DNA of 64,000 nucleotides, from assembly GCA_010909165.1 (NCBI GenBank), contig MU008165.1, forward strand, positions 620,001 to 684,000. Direction: 5' to 3'. Positions 36,894 through 46,500 of this stretch are shown here, one piece after another. The position numbers and the translations under genes are program-made. The first letter of the stretch is position 1; the number at the start of each line of letters is the position of its first letter. The notes beneath the pieces are model-generated. The model ran no database searches. It saw only the letters and a program-made list of their open reading frames with translations, and was not told the DNA's origin. The DNA comes from Anthoceros angustus (Eukaryota > Streptophyta > Anthocerotopsida > Anthocerotales > Anthocerotaceae).

Positions 36894-37274
36894 TCAAGTC
36901 ACCAATGGCGATACAACTCCTTCCGCAAGCACGCCAATAAAGTTGTGCCTCCCAGAGCATGCATCCGTAACCCAATCTCCTCTCGAGAAGGTTGTAATAA
37001 GTCTCATCATCAACCCTAGTGGTCTCGTAAAAGGCACTACCAACTTGTCATGAAAACCTGCTTTGACAATCGTCATTATGAGCAATGACTGACCTTCCAT
37101 TGTTGAAAGTTCCCAGATAGCATTTGTAGCATTGCAATTATGTCCTTTCGTGCTCCCATCCTTCGCACTCCAACCGAAGTTATGTATTCCACAAGCCTCA
37201 AATCCACCCCTGCTATTGTTCATGTTTGTCTTGTCCCATACGAACAACACCAAGCCCCCGCTATGTCGTTTCAT
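36894..37274 (-). pseudogene. Fragment resembling an N4/N6-type DNA methylase
   Basis: A single minus-strand frame contains RPLGLMMRLITTFS followed by GDWVTDACSG. This matches the pattern in N4-cytosine/N6-adenine DNA methylases of a helix with Arg-Pro-Leu just before motif I (consensus like GD.VLD.FSGSGT). Upstream parts (VLFVWDKTNMNNSRGGFEAC, HNCNATNAIWEL) resemble multicopy plant proteins of this kind as I remember them. Motif I is damaged after the Ser-Gly, and the catalytic DPPY-like motif is not visible, so the fragment is not functional as read. The assignment is tentative. Confidence 0.4.
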
Positions 37275-38240
37275 GGGAAACAGAGCACCTAAGACTCTAT
37301 GACCGGATATCGACTAGAGCATCCCGGCATAAGCCCGTGAGGCCAAATGAACTAGACATCGATCGAGCATCTCGCATAAGCCCCATGTCAAGTGTTGATG
37401 ATGTCATGTACATGGCTCATGGATGGCCTGACATGACTTGTATGACATGTATGCATGCATGCGTATGGAGATGAAGGATGACATGTGAGGAATGTGACAT
37501 GTGATGTGTGATGTCATGGCGCATGCAATCTATGTCGTGGTAAACAACAAATTAGAGATGTGTAGGGTGACTAGAGGCGGGCCTGGGTCAAGGCCCGGAT
37601 TCCTCCTAATTCCGACGTCCCGGACTCACTCAGCTCAACGCCCAGACACTCTCACCGACCAACTTGAGGTCAGTTTTAGGACCTTACTTTACTTACCTTA
37701 GCCATATTTTCCTTTTGTTGAAATAGGCTAGGATATTTGCTTGAAGGGTACATATATTTGACCAACCAAACTAACACATTCCCATTTGTTTTCGTGTGTG
37801 CTTAGTTAGGGTTTGTTTCATTAACAACACCTAGGAGTTGACCTAGGTTGGCCGTAGAGGTACCTAGAAGTGCTGCAGGTGAAGGACACCCATGATGACT
37901 CACACCAAGGGTGCTGAGGCTGTAGAAATCATGGGCAAGCAAGGGACCAACTGCCAAGTGAATCTGAGCGTGGAGATTGAGATGGACGCTGGACAAAAGG
38001 AGGGAGGCGCCCATTGTAGGTGTTGTTGAAGTCGTGCCTGAGAGCGCTGTAAGGAGAAGAAGCATTGCACTGGGAATTTTGTGTGGAATGTGTTGATGTT
38101 TTCCTTGGGATCGAACTTGGGAGGGCGATCCGCTGTGGGCGCGATTTCCAGACCGCCAGCCTCACAATCGTGTGAGGCCCTACATCCAACAGCAGCGATG
38201 CTGTTCAACAGGCGCGCGATTTTTACTTCAACAACCTTCA
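37275..38240. other. Intergenic or unrecognised repeat sequence
   Basis: 37,380-37,520 is rich in CATG/ATGT words. A minus-strand frame at 37,900-38,241 has PPKFDPKENINTFHTKF, vaguely like a retroelement gag start, but nothing else supports it. No LTR boundary or primer-binding site could be assigned for the methyltransferase element that follows, so its 5' LTR may lie here undetected. Confidence 0.4.
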
Positions 38241-38322
38241 AATGTCAATCTGGAGCATGCCAAGAGGAGGAGGAGGAGGCCCGTCCATACTGGACAGTCC
38301 CAGGGCACCCACAACACACCCT

Positions 38323-38351
<29 letters not shown>
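38323..38351 (+). repeat. (AGC)n microsatellite
   Basis: Nearly ten AGC triplets follow a first, partial copy of the cccgtccatactggacagtc segment that recurs at 38,919. Confidence 0.95.
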
Positions 38352-38355
<4 letters not shown>

Positions 38356-38882
38356 TCTCCACAGGTTTGCCTGATTCAGAAACATCGATTGTTCGCCTCG
38401 AGACATCATCTATTGTACGGAGGAAATTTTGTTCAATTTAGAGTCAATGGGATTAACCTTGATGCTTTTGTTTTGGTCTGTCTAGTTAGCATTGCGCCAA
38501 CATACACGCTGCTATGGGCTAGCTGGCACTGGCATTTCGGTCTCATTACAGTAGGTCTGCTTTGCAGCTGACTTGTTTCACGGCCGTTGTCTGGTTTGCA
38601 GCAAGCCTGTGCAGTGCTAGCTTCTTTTCCTCTTCCAGCCTAGCTAGACCCTTTTCTTGTATGTGCTTTCATGGGGATGCACTGAGGAGGAGGATACAAG
38701 CCCGCGCTTACAGGCTTCGAACTCGCCACATTTCCAGTCACCCCTGAGCGCCTACAGCCTAGGAGGAGGAGGACAAGGCGACAACAGCTGGGTAGAGGAG
38801 GTGGAGGATAACATTAGGCCCGGGACACCACCCGCCACCTCAAGATCTGTGGACAACTGGTCTCCTTGATCGAGCTCACATC

Positions 38883-40420
38883 ATGGTGCGGACAACCTTG
38901 ATTCCGAGGAGGAGGAGGCCCGTCCATACTGGGACAGTCCCAAGCTTAGCCAGACAGCCCAAGCGGCCATCCTCGGGACAGTCCCAGGGCACCCACACTT
39001 GGGACAGTCCCAGGGCACCCACACTTGGGACAGTCCCAGGGCACCCATACTGGACAGTCCCAGGGCACCCATACTGGGACAGTCCCAGGGACACCCATAC
39101 TCGGGACAGTCCCAGGGACACCCATACTCGGGACAGTCCCAGGGGCACCTATACTCAGGACAGTCCCAGGGGCACCCACACTTGGGACAGTCCCAAGTGC
39201 AGCAGCTGGAACAGTCCCAGGCTCAACCATACTTGGGATACTCGGGACAGTCCCAACTCCAACTCCACTTGGACCAGGATCTATCCGAGGATTCAGACGC
39301 TATGGAGGGAGGAGGGACCTCTTACAGGCAGGAGCGCTTTTCAGGAAGGCCAGGTACACAACCATTGCGGGACTTCAAGCTGTTTGTCAACAGCATGATC
39401 AGCCGAGTGAAGTTCAAGCATGGAACGCGACAATCATCGGTACATGTTCGAGCAGTTGTCCAGCTACTTGACAGATGAAGCGCTGGATTTGTATGAGGTC
39501 CACCAGGTTGAGTTGCTGTCCACAGCAGCCACTCCTAACCCGATCTTTCAGAATGCGCTGGCCTACAATGCAAAGTTGGCCTCGGGATCATTGCGCATCA
39601 GGCTGGGATCGCTGATGGATCTGTCCAGCCCACAGAGCCTCCACCCACAGTCACCAGCTTGACTGCGGAGAGAACAGCGGCCACTTGGGAGTGGATGAGT
39701 TCATTCACACGCCCAAACATGCCAACCCGGTGGAGGAGTTTCTGCAGATTCTGGAGAAGGCGTTTCCACTCAAGACGCCAGAGAAAATCGCTGAGCTTGC
39801 TAGCTTTGCGCAAGAAAGGGAGACAGTCCAGATGACCTTCCAAGGCTGCAGGTTGCGTGAAGGGACCGGAATGCTCACAGATCAGGAGGTCATGAGAAGT
39901 TCCTTACAGCTGGGGGACTCCTTGTTCCATTTCCAGCTTGTCACCTCTCTGGTGGACAAGTACGAGACCGGTACACCTTGAACAGGTGCACGAGGAGGCA
40001 GAGCGCAAGGAAATTGCCTTTTCTGCCTATGCCTCCCGGCATTCCAAGGCATTCACCCACTACTGACCAGCAGCAGAGGGGTGACTGCAGGCGGACCTCA
40101 GGATCAGTCCGAGTAACCAGGCTAAACCGCTAAAGCAGGTGCTGCAGCGACTGTGGAAGGCACATGTAATCGCTGTGGAGTCCCGAGCACATGGCACTGC
40201 AAGTGTCCCCCAGGGACTAGTGTGCTCCCATTGCCACAAGACGGGCCACCTTGAAACGGTCCCAAAAGCATCCGAGCGCCGGAGCCAGCGGAGGAGCTTC
40301 CAATGTGACGAAAAGTGCACTAACACAGTTTCTGCCAGTGCCTCATCAGCGGGCGCACTGGAGTTTCACGAGCAAGCAGCAGCGTGACAAGGCAAAGGCC
40401 AAGGTGGCTGCAAGTGCTGA
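38883..40420 (+). pseudogene. Gag of the methyltransferase element (broken)
   Basis: The frame 38,999-39,478 reads Q/G/S-rich repeats and then TSYRQERFSGRPG and PLRDFKLFVNSMISRVKFKH. After a frame change it continues as MFEQLSSYLTDEALDLYEV (39,438-39,494), and after another as NPVEEFLQILEKAFPL and FAQERETVQMTFQGCRL (39,724-39,860). A zinc-knuckle-like CSHCHKTGHLE (CX2CX4H) lies near 40,220-40,255 with its last Cys apparently lost. A second, CNRCGVPSTWHCKC, is at 40,170-40,211. It binds and packages element RNA. Assignment rests on position, knuckles and composition. Confidence 0.65.
38931..39254 (+). repeat. Gag minisatellite built on the palindrome GGGACAGTCCC
   Basis: There are twelve copies of GGGACAGTCCC or one-base variants, spaced about 20-30 bp, mostly within tgggacagtcccagggcac. 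In the gag frame (38,999-39,478) they encode repeats like GQSQGHPYS. The core is a perfect inverted repeat around a single A. The array runs into the unique gag sequence at 39,255. Confidence 0.95.
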
Positions 40421-41273
40421 TAAGGTCGCCTGCTGGAGGCATCCATTGCACCACGCGCAGATGGGTACACTCATTGCTAGCCTTAACTCTGGTGCCTCAG
40501 CAGCTGGCCCTGTAGGAGCAGCCGCACTTGTTCCTATGCCAAGTGAGGATGAAGAAGACTATGGACCACCGCAAGCTTGCGTGGTTCACTGTTCGCCCAT
40601 CATGGAGCAGTCCTCATCGTTACCAGCAACATGGGTGGGTCAAGAATTGCACTCAGCAATTGTAGACGCTGCATCTGGAACTGGACCAGTCACTGACCTC
40701 GAGGGCGCGGCTATGCCTCAGTCCTTCAGCACGCTCCCATCAGGAGTGGTCCTCCCATTCGAGGACAAGATCATCTCAGCGAGGATGCTGGCGGAATGGC
40801 ACGCTCAAGGGACAGCACCCCGAGCATTTACTGGGTCAGCTGTACTGCCTCAAGCTCTCACTGCTGAACAGCTGGCTAGGAGATTGACAGACGCCGGTGT
40901 TCTCTCTCATGACATGGGCTTGACTGCGCAACTACGCCAAGTGCTGGAGACAGGAACGCGGATGCATCCATTGACAGACAGGCCCCTGTTACAGCTCTGG
41001 CTGGTGCTGAATGTGAGGCATACCCACCGTGCTTGGGACAGGAGTTGTTCCGACGGTGGGACAGGCTCCCTTGCCGGGACAGGGGGGTGCTTCCTCTCCA
41101 GGGCCGAGGGTGTACTCCACTCAACGAGCTTCTCCAAACCAAGGTCACCCGATTCAGCCAACCAATCGGTTGTCGGCCAGAGTTTCCAATACCATGGTGG
41201 ACAACAGGAAGGGACACGTGCTGATCAATGGGGTTCAAGCTCGTCCTCCTTGATACAGGTGCGCAGCCGGTGA
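40251..41273 (+). pseudogene. Gag-protease spacer, 340-codon open frame
   Basis: This is one of the two longest open frames in the element, Ala/Ser-rich in its first half, with acidic MPSEDEEDYGPP at ~40,540-40,570 and LTAEQLARRLTDAGVLSHDMG near 40,858-40,920. No domain is recognised. It bridges the zinc knuckles and the protease. The frame ends within the protease region (41,273), after a phase change near 41,240. In Ty3/gypsy elements this position is normally a short linker, so the length is unusual. Confidence 0.5.
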
Positions 41274-41640
41274 TCATTGGCAAGACACTGGCAGCCAGAT
41301 TGCACCTAAGTGGTCCAGCCTTGCGCTGCTCACCCTGGAACATCCGGACAGCATCAGGTTCCTTGGAACCGTGTGTGGAGAAACATTGGCGGTATCTATC
41401 ACGTTGAAGCCTGGAACGGATGCTGCCATGACATTGGCTCTTCATTGCCTTGTCACAACGGCAACCAACTACGATATACTCCTTGGACAGGAGTTCCTGT
41501 TTCCACCAGGTGTCAGCGTGGATAACTGGATTGAGCAAGCTGCCTATCGCCCTGATTGGAGGAATGGAGGACATTGCTTACATTCCATTGGACTTGCATG
41601 GCAGTATCGACGTGATGCGCTGTCACCTTGGTTACGCCAC
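41200..41640 (+). pseudogene. Retropepsin (aspartic protease) of the methyltransferase element
   Basis: The active site LLDTGAQPVIIG is visible with DTG at 41,252-41,260. The C-terminal conserved motif YDILLGQEFLFP lies at about 41,471-41,506, but in another phase (frame 41,371-41,649). The spacing, about 75 codons, fits a retropepsin. A frameshift near 41,330-41,370 separates the halves. It would mature the Gag-Pol polyprotein. Confidence 0.8.
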
Positions 41641-41949
41641 AGGTGCTGATGGCCACTCTACAATCAGACCCAGCGCCTTGGGACTCCCACAGTCCCGTAG
41701 CCCGAGATTGTCTCAGTGGCTGTCCACGGCTCCTCGATACATGGAAGATTTGCTGGAGCCAGACCTCAAGGATGACCATGGGACAGCCACCAGTCTGTCG
41801 GCTGCCACATGCCTTGAGATGTCCTCCTGGACAGTGAGGGTGCTGATTCTTGCAGCTCCTCACTCCACAAGTGCAGCAAGCGCTGCAGCAGCTACCACCG
41901 CCGAGTGTCCACGTTTCGTCTGTGTCATTGACAAGTCTGTCATCACCTG

Positions 41950-42880
41950 GACACCACGGGCACCGGGCATTACAATGCTGGAACTGTTCGGAGGATTGTG
42001 CACAGGCCTGGAAGCTCTACTTCAGAATGGGCTAGTAGTCATGCGCTATATCTACTGCGACTCTGTCCGCAACCCGGCACATCGCTGAGTACAGGCTTCA
42101 AGGCTGCAGCAGCGTTTCTCAATTGCCTGCCACGCAACTGTCAGCACCTTTACAGCCTTCCTCAGGACATCCGGTACATACAGCATGTTCCAGCTACTCA
42201 CCCCATCGACGTGGTGGTGGCAGGATGGGAGTGCCAAGGCTTCTCCCAAGCTGGCACAGGGCGCAGGACCCCGCACCGCCTGTTTTGGGACTTGCAGCGT
42301 GTTCTCACCTGGGTCCAGGAGTTCAACCCAGGGTGCGCTTATGTTCTGGAGAACACACCGCTCAGCTGGAGCCGTCGCGCCGGACATGACGGTTGTTCAG
42401 CATCATGTGGGCACACCTCTTTTGCTGGATGCGGTACAGGTGGGCTCTCATCGGCCACGCAACTATTGGACCAATTTGGCTCACCAGCCTTTGCTGGACT
42501 TGGTCCTGTCCCGGACTACTCGGGACCCCACTCTCTTGGCCACAGTCCTGGAATCTCACCACCAGACCAGGCCAGTGCAACGGAGAAGCCGCCTTGGTAC
42601 CCTACCAATGTCCCGGGACAGCCCCGGCAAACTTTGCCTACCTTGGTGAGCTTTCCCAACTCCTATGCGTATAGGGGCCAAGGGACAGGCTTGCTTCTCA
42701 ACACCAATACTCGGGATTGGGAGGAGCCCACTGTGGAGGAGCGGGAGCGCATCATGGGATTTCACACCCATACCACTGCAGCTCCACAGGCCACTGTCCG
42801 CCAGCGCTGTGCCGCTTTAGGCAGAGCTATGGATCTCACAGCTCTGACCTGGCTTGTGAGTGCTTGCCTTGCTTTTCAGC
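41950..42880 (+). pseudogene. Cytosine-5 DNA methyltransferase domain within pol
   Basis: C5-methyltransferase motifs occur in order: motif I ITMLELFGGLCTGLEALL (41,969-42,022, SAM binding), motif IV VVVAGWECQGFSQAG (42,211-42,255, catalytic Cys codon 42,232-42,234), motif VI VLENTP (42,343-42,360), motif VIII VGSHRPRNYWTNL (~42,431-42,470), and motifs IX-X EERERIMGF and RQRCAALGRAMD (42,735-42,837). Motif I and VIII are in one phase and the others in another, so three frameshifts break it. The usual Pro before the catalytic Cys is Glu. Such enzymes methylate cytosine in DNA. No separate target-recognition domain or chromatin-reader domain was seen. It sits between protease and RT, inside the polyprotein. 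Confidence 0.88.
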
Positions 42881-43021
42881 TCCTGTCCCGATCCGGAACA
42901 CTCGATGGAGTTGCGCATCCTGGGCACACCTGCACTGCTGATGCTGTGCATTTGCCCTTCCCCTGGCTACACCACCTGGTCTTATTGGATGGGGGAGAGC
43001 ATGAGGCATGGGCGCCCATGA

Positions 43022-44050
43022 ATGTTTTTTCAGCATCCAGCCCTGGTGGTGGCTGGAGTCCCGATGGCGCAGTCCCGAGGCGGAGAGCCACCAGCACCTA
43101 GGCTCAAGCTATGTGCTGAGACTTTCCATGGACCATGGGACCCAAGCTTAGCGCTGGACAGCAGGCAGCCCCGCCGCCTTGATACTGCAAGGACAAGCCG
43201 CTTTCTCCATGAAGGAGCGAAGCGCAATGTGGCCATTTTTCACATCAATCTGACCAGCAAGGAGCCCATTTACCGGCGACGTTACAGGCTCAGCAGGACA
43301 GAGTGGGACATGGTGGATGCACGCTGTCAAGAACTGCTGGAAGCCGGGCTCATCCGTCCTTCACACTCGGACTATGCCGCTGCCACGGTCATGCCACCTA
43401 AGAAGGACAGCAATGGCCTATGGACAGAGAAGCGGATGTGTGGGGACTACCGCCCCATCAATGCTGTCACCGCCCAGGATCGGTACCCAATGCCGACTCC
43501 CGAGGAGATTTTCGACAGCATTGGCAACTCAACCTTCTTCTCCATACTCGACCTCGCAAGGCTTTAACCAGGTTCCAGTGGCTGAGGAGGACATCAAGAA
43601 GACCGCTTCCATGGTTCTCAGCAACTGTGGGAGTGGCTGGTTATGCCTTTTGGTTTCAAGAATGCACCAGTCACTTTTCAGCGTCATGGACATAGTGCTT
43701 GGGGTCTGCCAACTTGGTGTGTTACATTGACGATGTGCTTGTTCACAGCGTGGACTTTGAGTCACATCTGGTCCACCTGGAGGACCTGTTTCAGCGCTTG
43801 AGAAAAGCACAGCTGACATGCCACCCGCTAAGTGTGAATCGTGATATGCGTATCTTGGACACCGAATCGTGCCCAAAGGGTGATGCCACACTCAGCCAAG
43901 GTGCAGGCCATCTTGCAGGTCAAGGAGCCTACAAATGTGTCGGCTGGCCTTCTTGGGACTATGTAATTACTACCGAGTCTACATCCAAGGTTTTAGGATT
44001 GCCAAGCCTCAGCGACTTGCTACGCAAGGACGTCATTTGAGCTGGACAGA
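43022..44050 (+). pseudogene. Reverse transcriptase of the methyltransferase element (broken)
   Basis: The frame 43,022-43,567 reads the RT start: KEPIYRRRYRLSRTEWDMV, GLIRPSHSDYAAATVMPPKK, RMCGDYRPINAVTAQDRYPM and STFFSILDL. It continues as GFNQVPVAEEDIKKTA in the next phase (43,562-43,610), then VCYIDDVLVHSVDFESHLVH with the catalytic YIDD at 43,723-43,734, and VQAILQVKEPTN near 43,900. Order and spacing match Ty3/gypsy RT. Three to four frameshifts are present. RT copies the element RNA into DNA. Confidence 0.92.
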
Positions 44051-44530
44051 GGACAAACAGCAGGCCTTCGATTTGCTGAAGGCTCGGCTGACAAGCTCCT
44101 GTCATGGCTAGGCCTGATTTTGAGAAGCCGTCGTGCACACCGACTGGAGCATTTTGGGGCTTGAGCCGTGCTGGCTCAGCTAGATGAGGAAGGACAGGAG
44201 AGGGTGATTGCCTGCCTCTCGCAGCAACAATCGGGCTGAAGCAAATTACAGCAGTTACCAAGGGGAATGCTTAGCGGCCGTGTGGGCGGGGTTTGCCATT
44301 TCGCCCTACCTCTATGGTAAACCCTTCACGCTAGTCACTGACCATCAGCCTCTCAAGTGGCTGACTAACACCAAGCTCAGCGGGAAGCTGGCCATGATTC
44401 TACAAGATTATGAGTTTCAAGTTGTCCACCGCCGGAATCAAACACCAGAATGCCGACTGTCCCGGAATCCCAGTGACAGTTGTGAGGATGCAACTGAAGC
44501 AAGGCAAGATGCTGATCCCAGCGACGCTGA
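44050..44530 (+). pseudogene. RNase H of the methyltransferase element
   Basis: One frame (44,208-44,657) reads RAEANYSSYQGECLAAVWAG, then YLYGKPFTLVTDHQPLKWL with the typical TDH aspartate, and LQDYEFQVVHR, the usual RNase H end. The first half (KQQAFDLLKARL, 44,055-44,090; VLAQLDEEGQERVIACL, 44,165-44,215) is in other phases. RNase H removes template RNA during reverse transcription. Confidence 0.88.
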
Positions 44531-44669
44531 TATTTTCAGCACTGCGCTGGTGGCCATGAGCTGTCTTGGACAGTTGGAGGTGGGCAGTGGAGACAAACGG
44601 CCCAAGGATGTGTGGGAGGATTCCCACTTGCGACCTTCTTGCAGACTGGACAGTTGAATCCGACCATGG

Positions 44670-44985
44670 ATACAGCTGAGCAGAAGCGAGTACAGCAAGC
44701 ACTTCTACCATGGCGTAGATGGTCAGCTGCTACGAAAGCTGCCAAATGGAGTGGATCGTCTTGTCCCACCGCTGACCGACCGAGCAGCTGATCCATCGAG
44801 TGCACAATGACATGGGGCACTTTGGAGTCAAGCGCACTTACAGCCTGCTGGTGCCTCATTTCTATTGGTACGGTATATGCACGCCAAGTCAAGCAACAGG
44901 TGGCCTGCTGAGAATGTGACAGGGTGAAGACGTCTTCACCATGCAAAGACTCTAACTCCACCCATCACGATCATGGCTGTTTAAT
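44670..44985 (+). pseudogene. Integrase zinc-binding part, truncated by LTR insertion
   Basis: Over several phases the sequence reads YHGVDGQLLRKLPNGVDRLV (44,700-44,760), VHNDMGHFGVKRTYSLLVPHF (44,798-44,860) and ARQVKQQVA followed by CDRVK (44,880-44,930). This is the HHCC zinc finger of Ty3/gypsy integrases with its H..GH start and C..CD end. The catalytic DDE core should follow but the sequence meets the array LTR at 45,007. The core was not found right of the array. Confidence 0.75.
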
Positions 44986-45240
44986 GGTCGGTGATTTTGA
45001 CGGGGAGTGGAAGACCACATGTACACTAACCCTCCTGGATTGTTGGTTTGAATGTTTTTTTGTTTTTCTTATGTTTTGTGTGATGGAGTGCTTAGGAAAT
45101 GTCCGAGGCAAGGCCTTTTATACTAAAATGGTCCTTGGCCCATGACAATATTACTTTTACAAATAATTAGTCCTTGGGCCTCGAACTGAATATCAAGCCT
45201 AGAAGGTCCTTGGACCTTGGGATTTTAGGAATAAAATTGT

Positions 45241-45250
45241 CTATATAAGG
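45241..45250 (+). promoter_or_regulatory. LTR1 TATA box (ctatataagg)
   Basis: Identical words lie at the same LTR position in LTR2 (48,959-48,968) and LTR3 (52,697-52,706). The distance of ~235 bp from the LTR start fits a U3 core promoter. Confidence 0.6.
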
Positions 45251-45299
45251 TGGGGATCCTTCATTCAAAGAAGGGGCCTGTGAACAAGTGGAGACTGCA

Positions 45300-45825
45300 C
45301 CAGAGAAGTTCGGAAGCTAGCGGAGAGGTATAAGCGGAGAGAGGTGAGGCTAGGGCCGTGGTCAAGGGAGAGGCAAATCAAGAAGGGGAGCAACCACCAG
45401 TGGTCAAACAACCACCGCTAGAAGCAGCCACCACGGTGGTGGAGCCCCACCGTCATGGGGCACCACCACGGTGGTGGAGCCGCCATCGTCATGAAGAAGA
45501 AGGACCCAAGGTGGGGAAGCCACCGTCGAGCGTCAGAGGAGGATGCAACCCCTCGATTCCGTGAAGCACCGGATTGTCCATGGAGCCGCATACCTTCCGT
45601 GGTTGTGCTCGAGGAAATGAGCAAGGCGGAGGCTAGAGCATGGATGGAGGAACGACGCTTTGTCCAGGATGAGGAGCGAGGAAACGCAGGGGGGCAAGAC
45701 GGCGCGCCTCCTAGGAGGAGTGAAGGGACCTGGAGCGGGAGTGAGGTGGAGATATTAAGGGAGGATCTTTCGGATCGAGGCGTGGTAGGAGAGCGAGGGA
45801 ACACCCATGGGCCGCAGGGCTAGCC
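45300..45825 (+). pseudogene. Coding-like segment inside LTR1
   Basis: Downstream of the TATA box the LTR reads KLAERYKRREVRLGP and then, in the frame 45,455-45,823, KKKDPRWGSHR, EEMSKAEARAWMEERRFVQD, PPRRSEGTWSGSEVEILRED and LSDRGVVGERG. The same peptide pieces recur in LTR2 (49,020-49,520) and LTR3 (52,750-53,240), where frameshifts differ. The product would be a basic then acidic, helix-rich protein with no recognised domain. It may be an N-terminal gag extension or an LTR-borne accessory gene. Confidence 0.4.
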
Positions 45826-46329
45826 ATGAGGCGGCACTGATTTTAGAGGGAGCGCATCATAGGTCGAGGCTTTCACTTGGATTAGAGGATAAGGTGCTAG
45901 GAAGCTTGTGAATTTGTAGATACCGAATTGGTGCCGTGGTAAGTTAGCCATCTTTAAACACCGGAGGTAGGTTAGCCATCTTTAGACACCGGGAAAGTGA
46001 GCTATGGCCATGCCGATGTATAAGAGACCCTTGAGTGTCTCTCTTAGACCCCTGTGAGCTCCGTGTCGAATTTGTGCTGGTTGGTTGGAGACATCCGATC
46101 GATGATGGGCTGATTCGGCAGGCCCCTCGTCACAAGAGGGCCGGGAGATCCTCGGATGGTCGAGAGCCGAGTGACCAAGCTCGCGTCTGGGTGACTAGTG
46201 GTGAAGGGTGCTCAATGCATGCCGGAGAGGGAAATTCCAGGGGACCGGGTGAGATCGCGGTGCGAATCGCCTGTGGAGCCGACCACTGCTTTTTTCCTTT
46301 CCCAACCCAGCCTAACCAGATTGTCTAAT

Positions 46330-46500
46330 CCCAAGGAGGGTCTGTGTGGCCCAAGGAGGTCTGTGTGGCCCAAGGAGGGAGGAGGGGTCTGTGTGGCCCA
46401 AGGAGGGTCTGTGGCCCAGGAGGGGTCTGTGGCCCAAGGAGGTCTGTGGCCCAAGAGAGGTCTGTGGCCCAAGAGAGGTCTGTGTGGCCCAAGAGAGGAG
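46330..46500 (+). repeat. Minisatellite (ctgtg[tg]gcccaaggagg) in LTR1
   Basis: About nine imperfect 17-21-bp units. Counterparts are at 50,025-50,215 (LTR2) and 53,775-53,950 (LTR3), and an orphan copy is at 54,680-54,780. Copy number differs between LTRs. The frames through it give only repeated Trp/Pro/Gly peptides. Confidence 0.9.

Larger units (their letters stand above)
38880..45006 (+). mobile_element. Ty3/gypsy retrotransposon encoding a cytosine-5 DNA methyltransferase (truncated)
   Basis: Domain order on the plus strand is gag with Gln-rich repeats, CCHC-like knuckle, retropepsin (DTG at 41,252), cytosine-5 methyltransferase (41,969-42,860), reverse transcriptase (YIDD at 43,723), RNase H and the integrase zinc finger (to ~44,900). 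The integrase core and 3' LTR are absent because a different LTR array starts at 45,007. RT-RNase H-integrase order defines Ty3/gypsy. The YIDD box and composition differ from elements B and D. At least six frameshifts break the polyprotein. Methyltransferase capture by Ty3/gypsy elements has been reported, to my recollection, in the charophyte alga Klebsormidium. Confidence 0.85.

Noticed and set aside
37900-38241. Minus-strand frame with PPKFDPKENINTF as a retroelement gag
   Set aside because: Only one weak match; no adjacent protease or RT on the minus strand.
38931-39254. CRISPR-like array of regularly spaced short palindromic repeats
   Set aside because: Spacers are short, themselves repetitive and in frame within a gag gene of a eukaryotic retrotransposon; no cas genes.
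40876-41574. 232-codon minus-strand open frame inside the methyltransferase element
   Set aside because: The plus strand carries the spacer and retropepsin signatures; the minus frame has no recognisable motif.
41950-42880. Methyltransferase as bacterial or phage contamination
   Set aside because: It is flanked by, and colinear with, Ty3/gypsy protease and RT, and a divergent copy lies 13 kb away amid plant retrotransposons.
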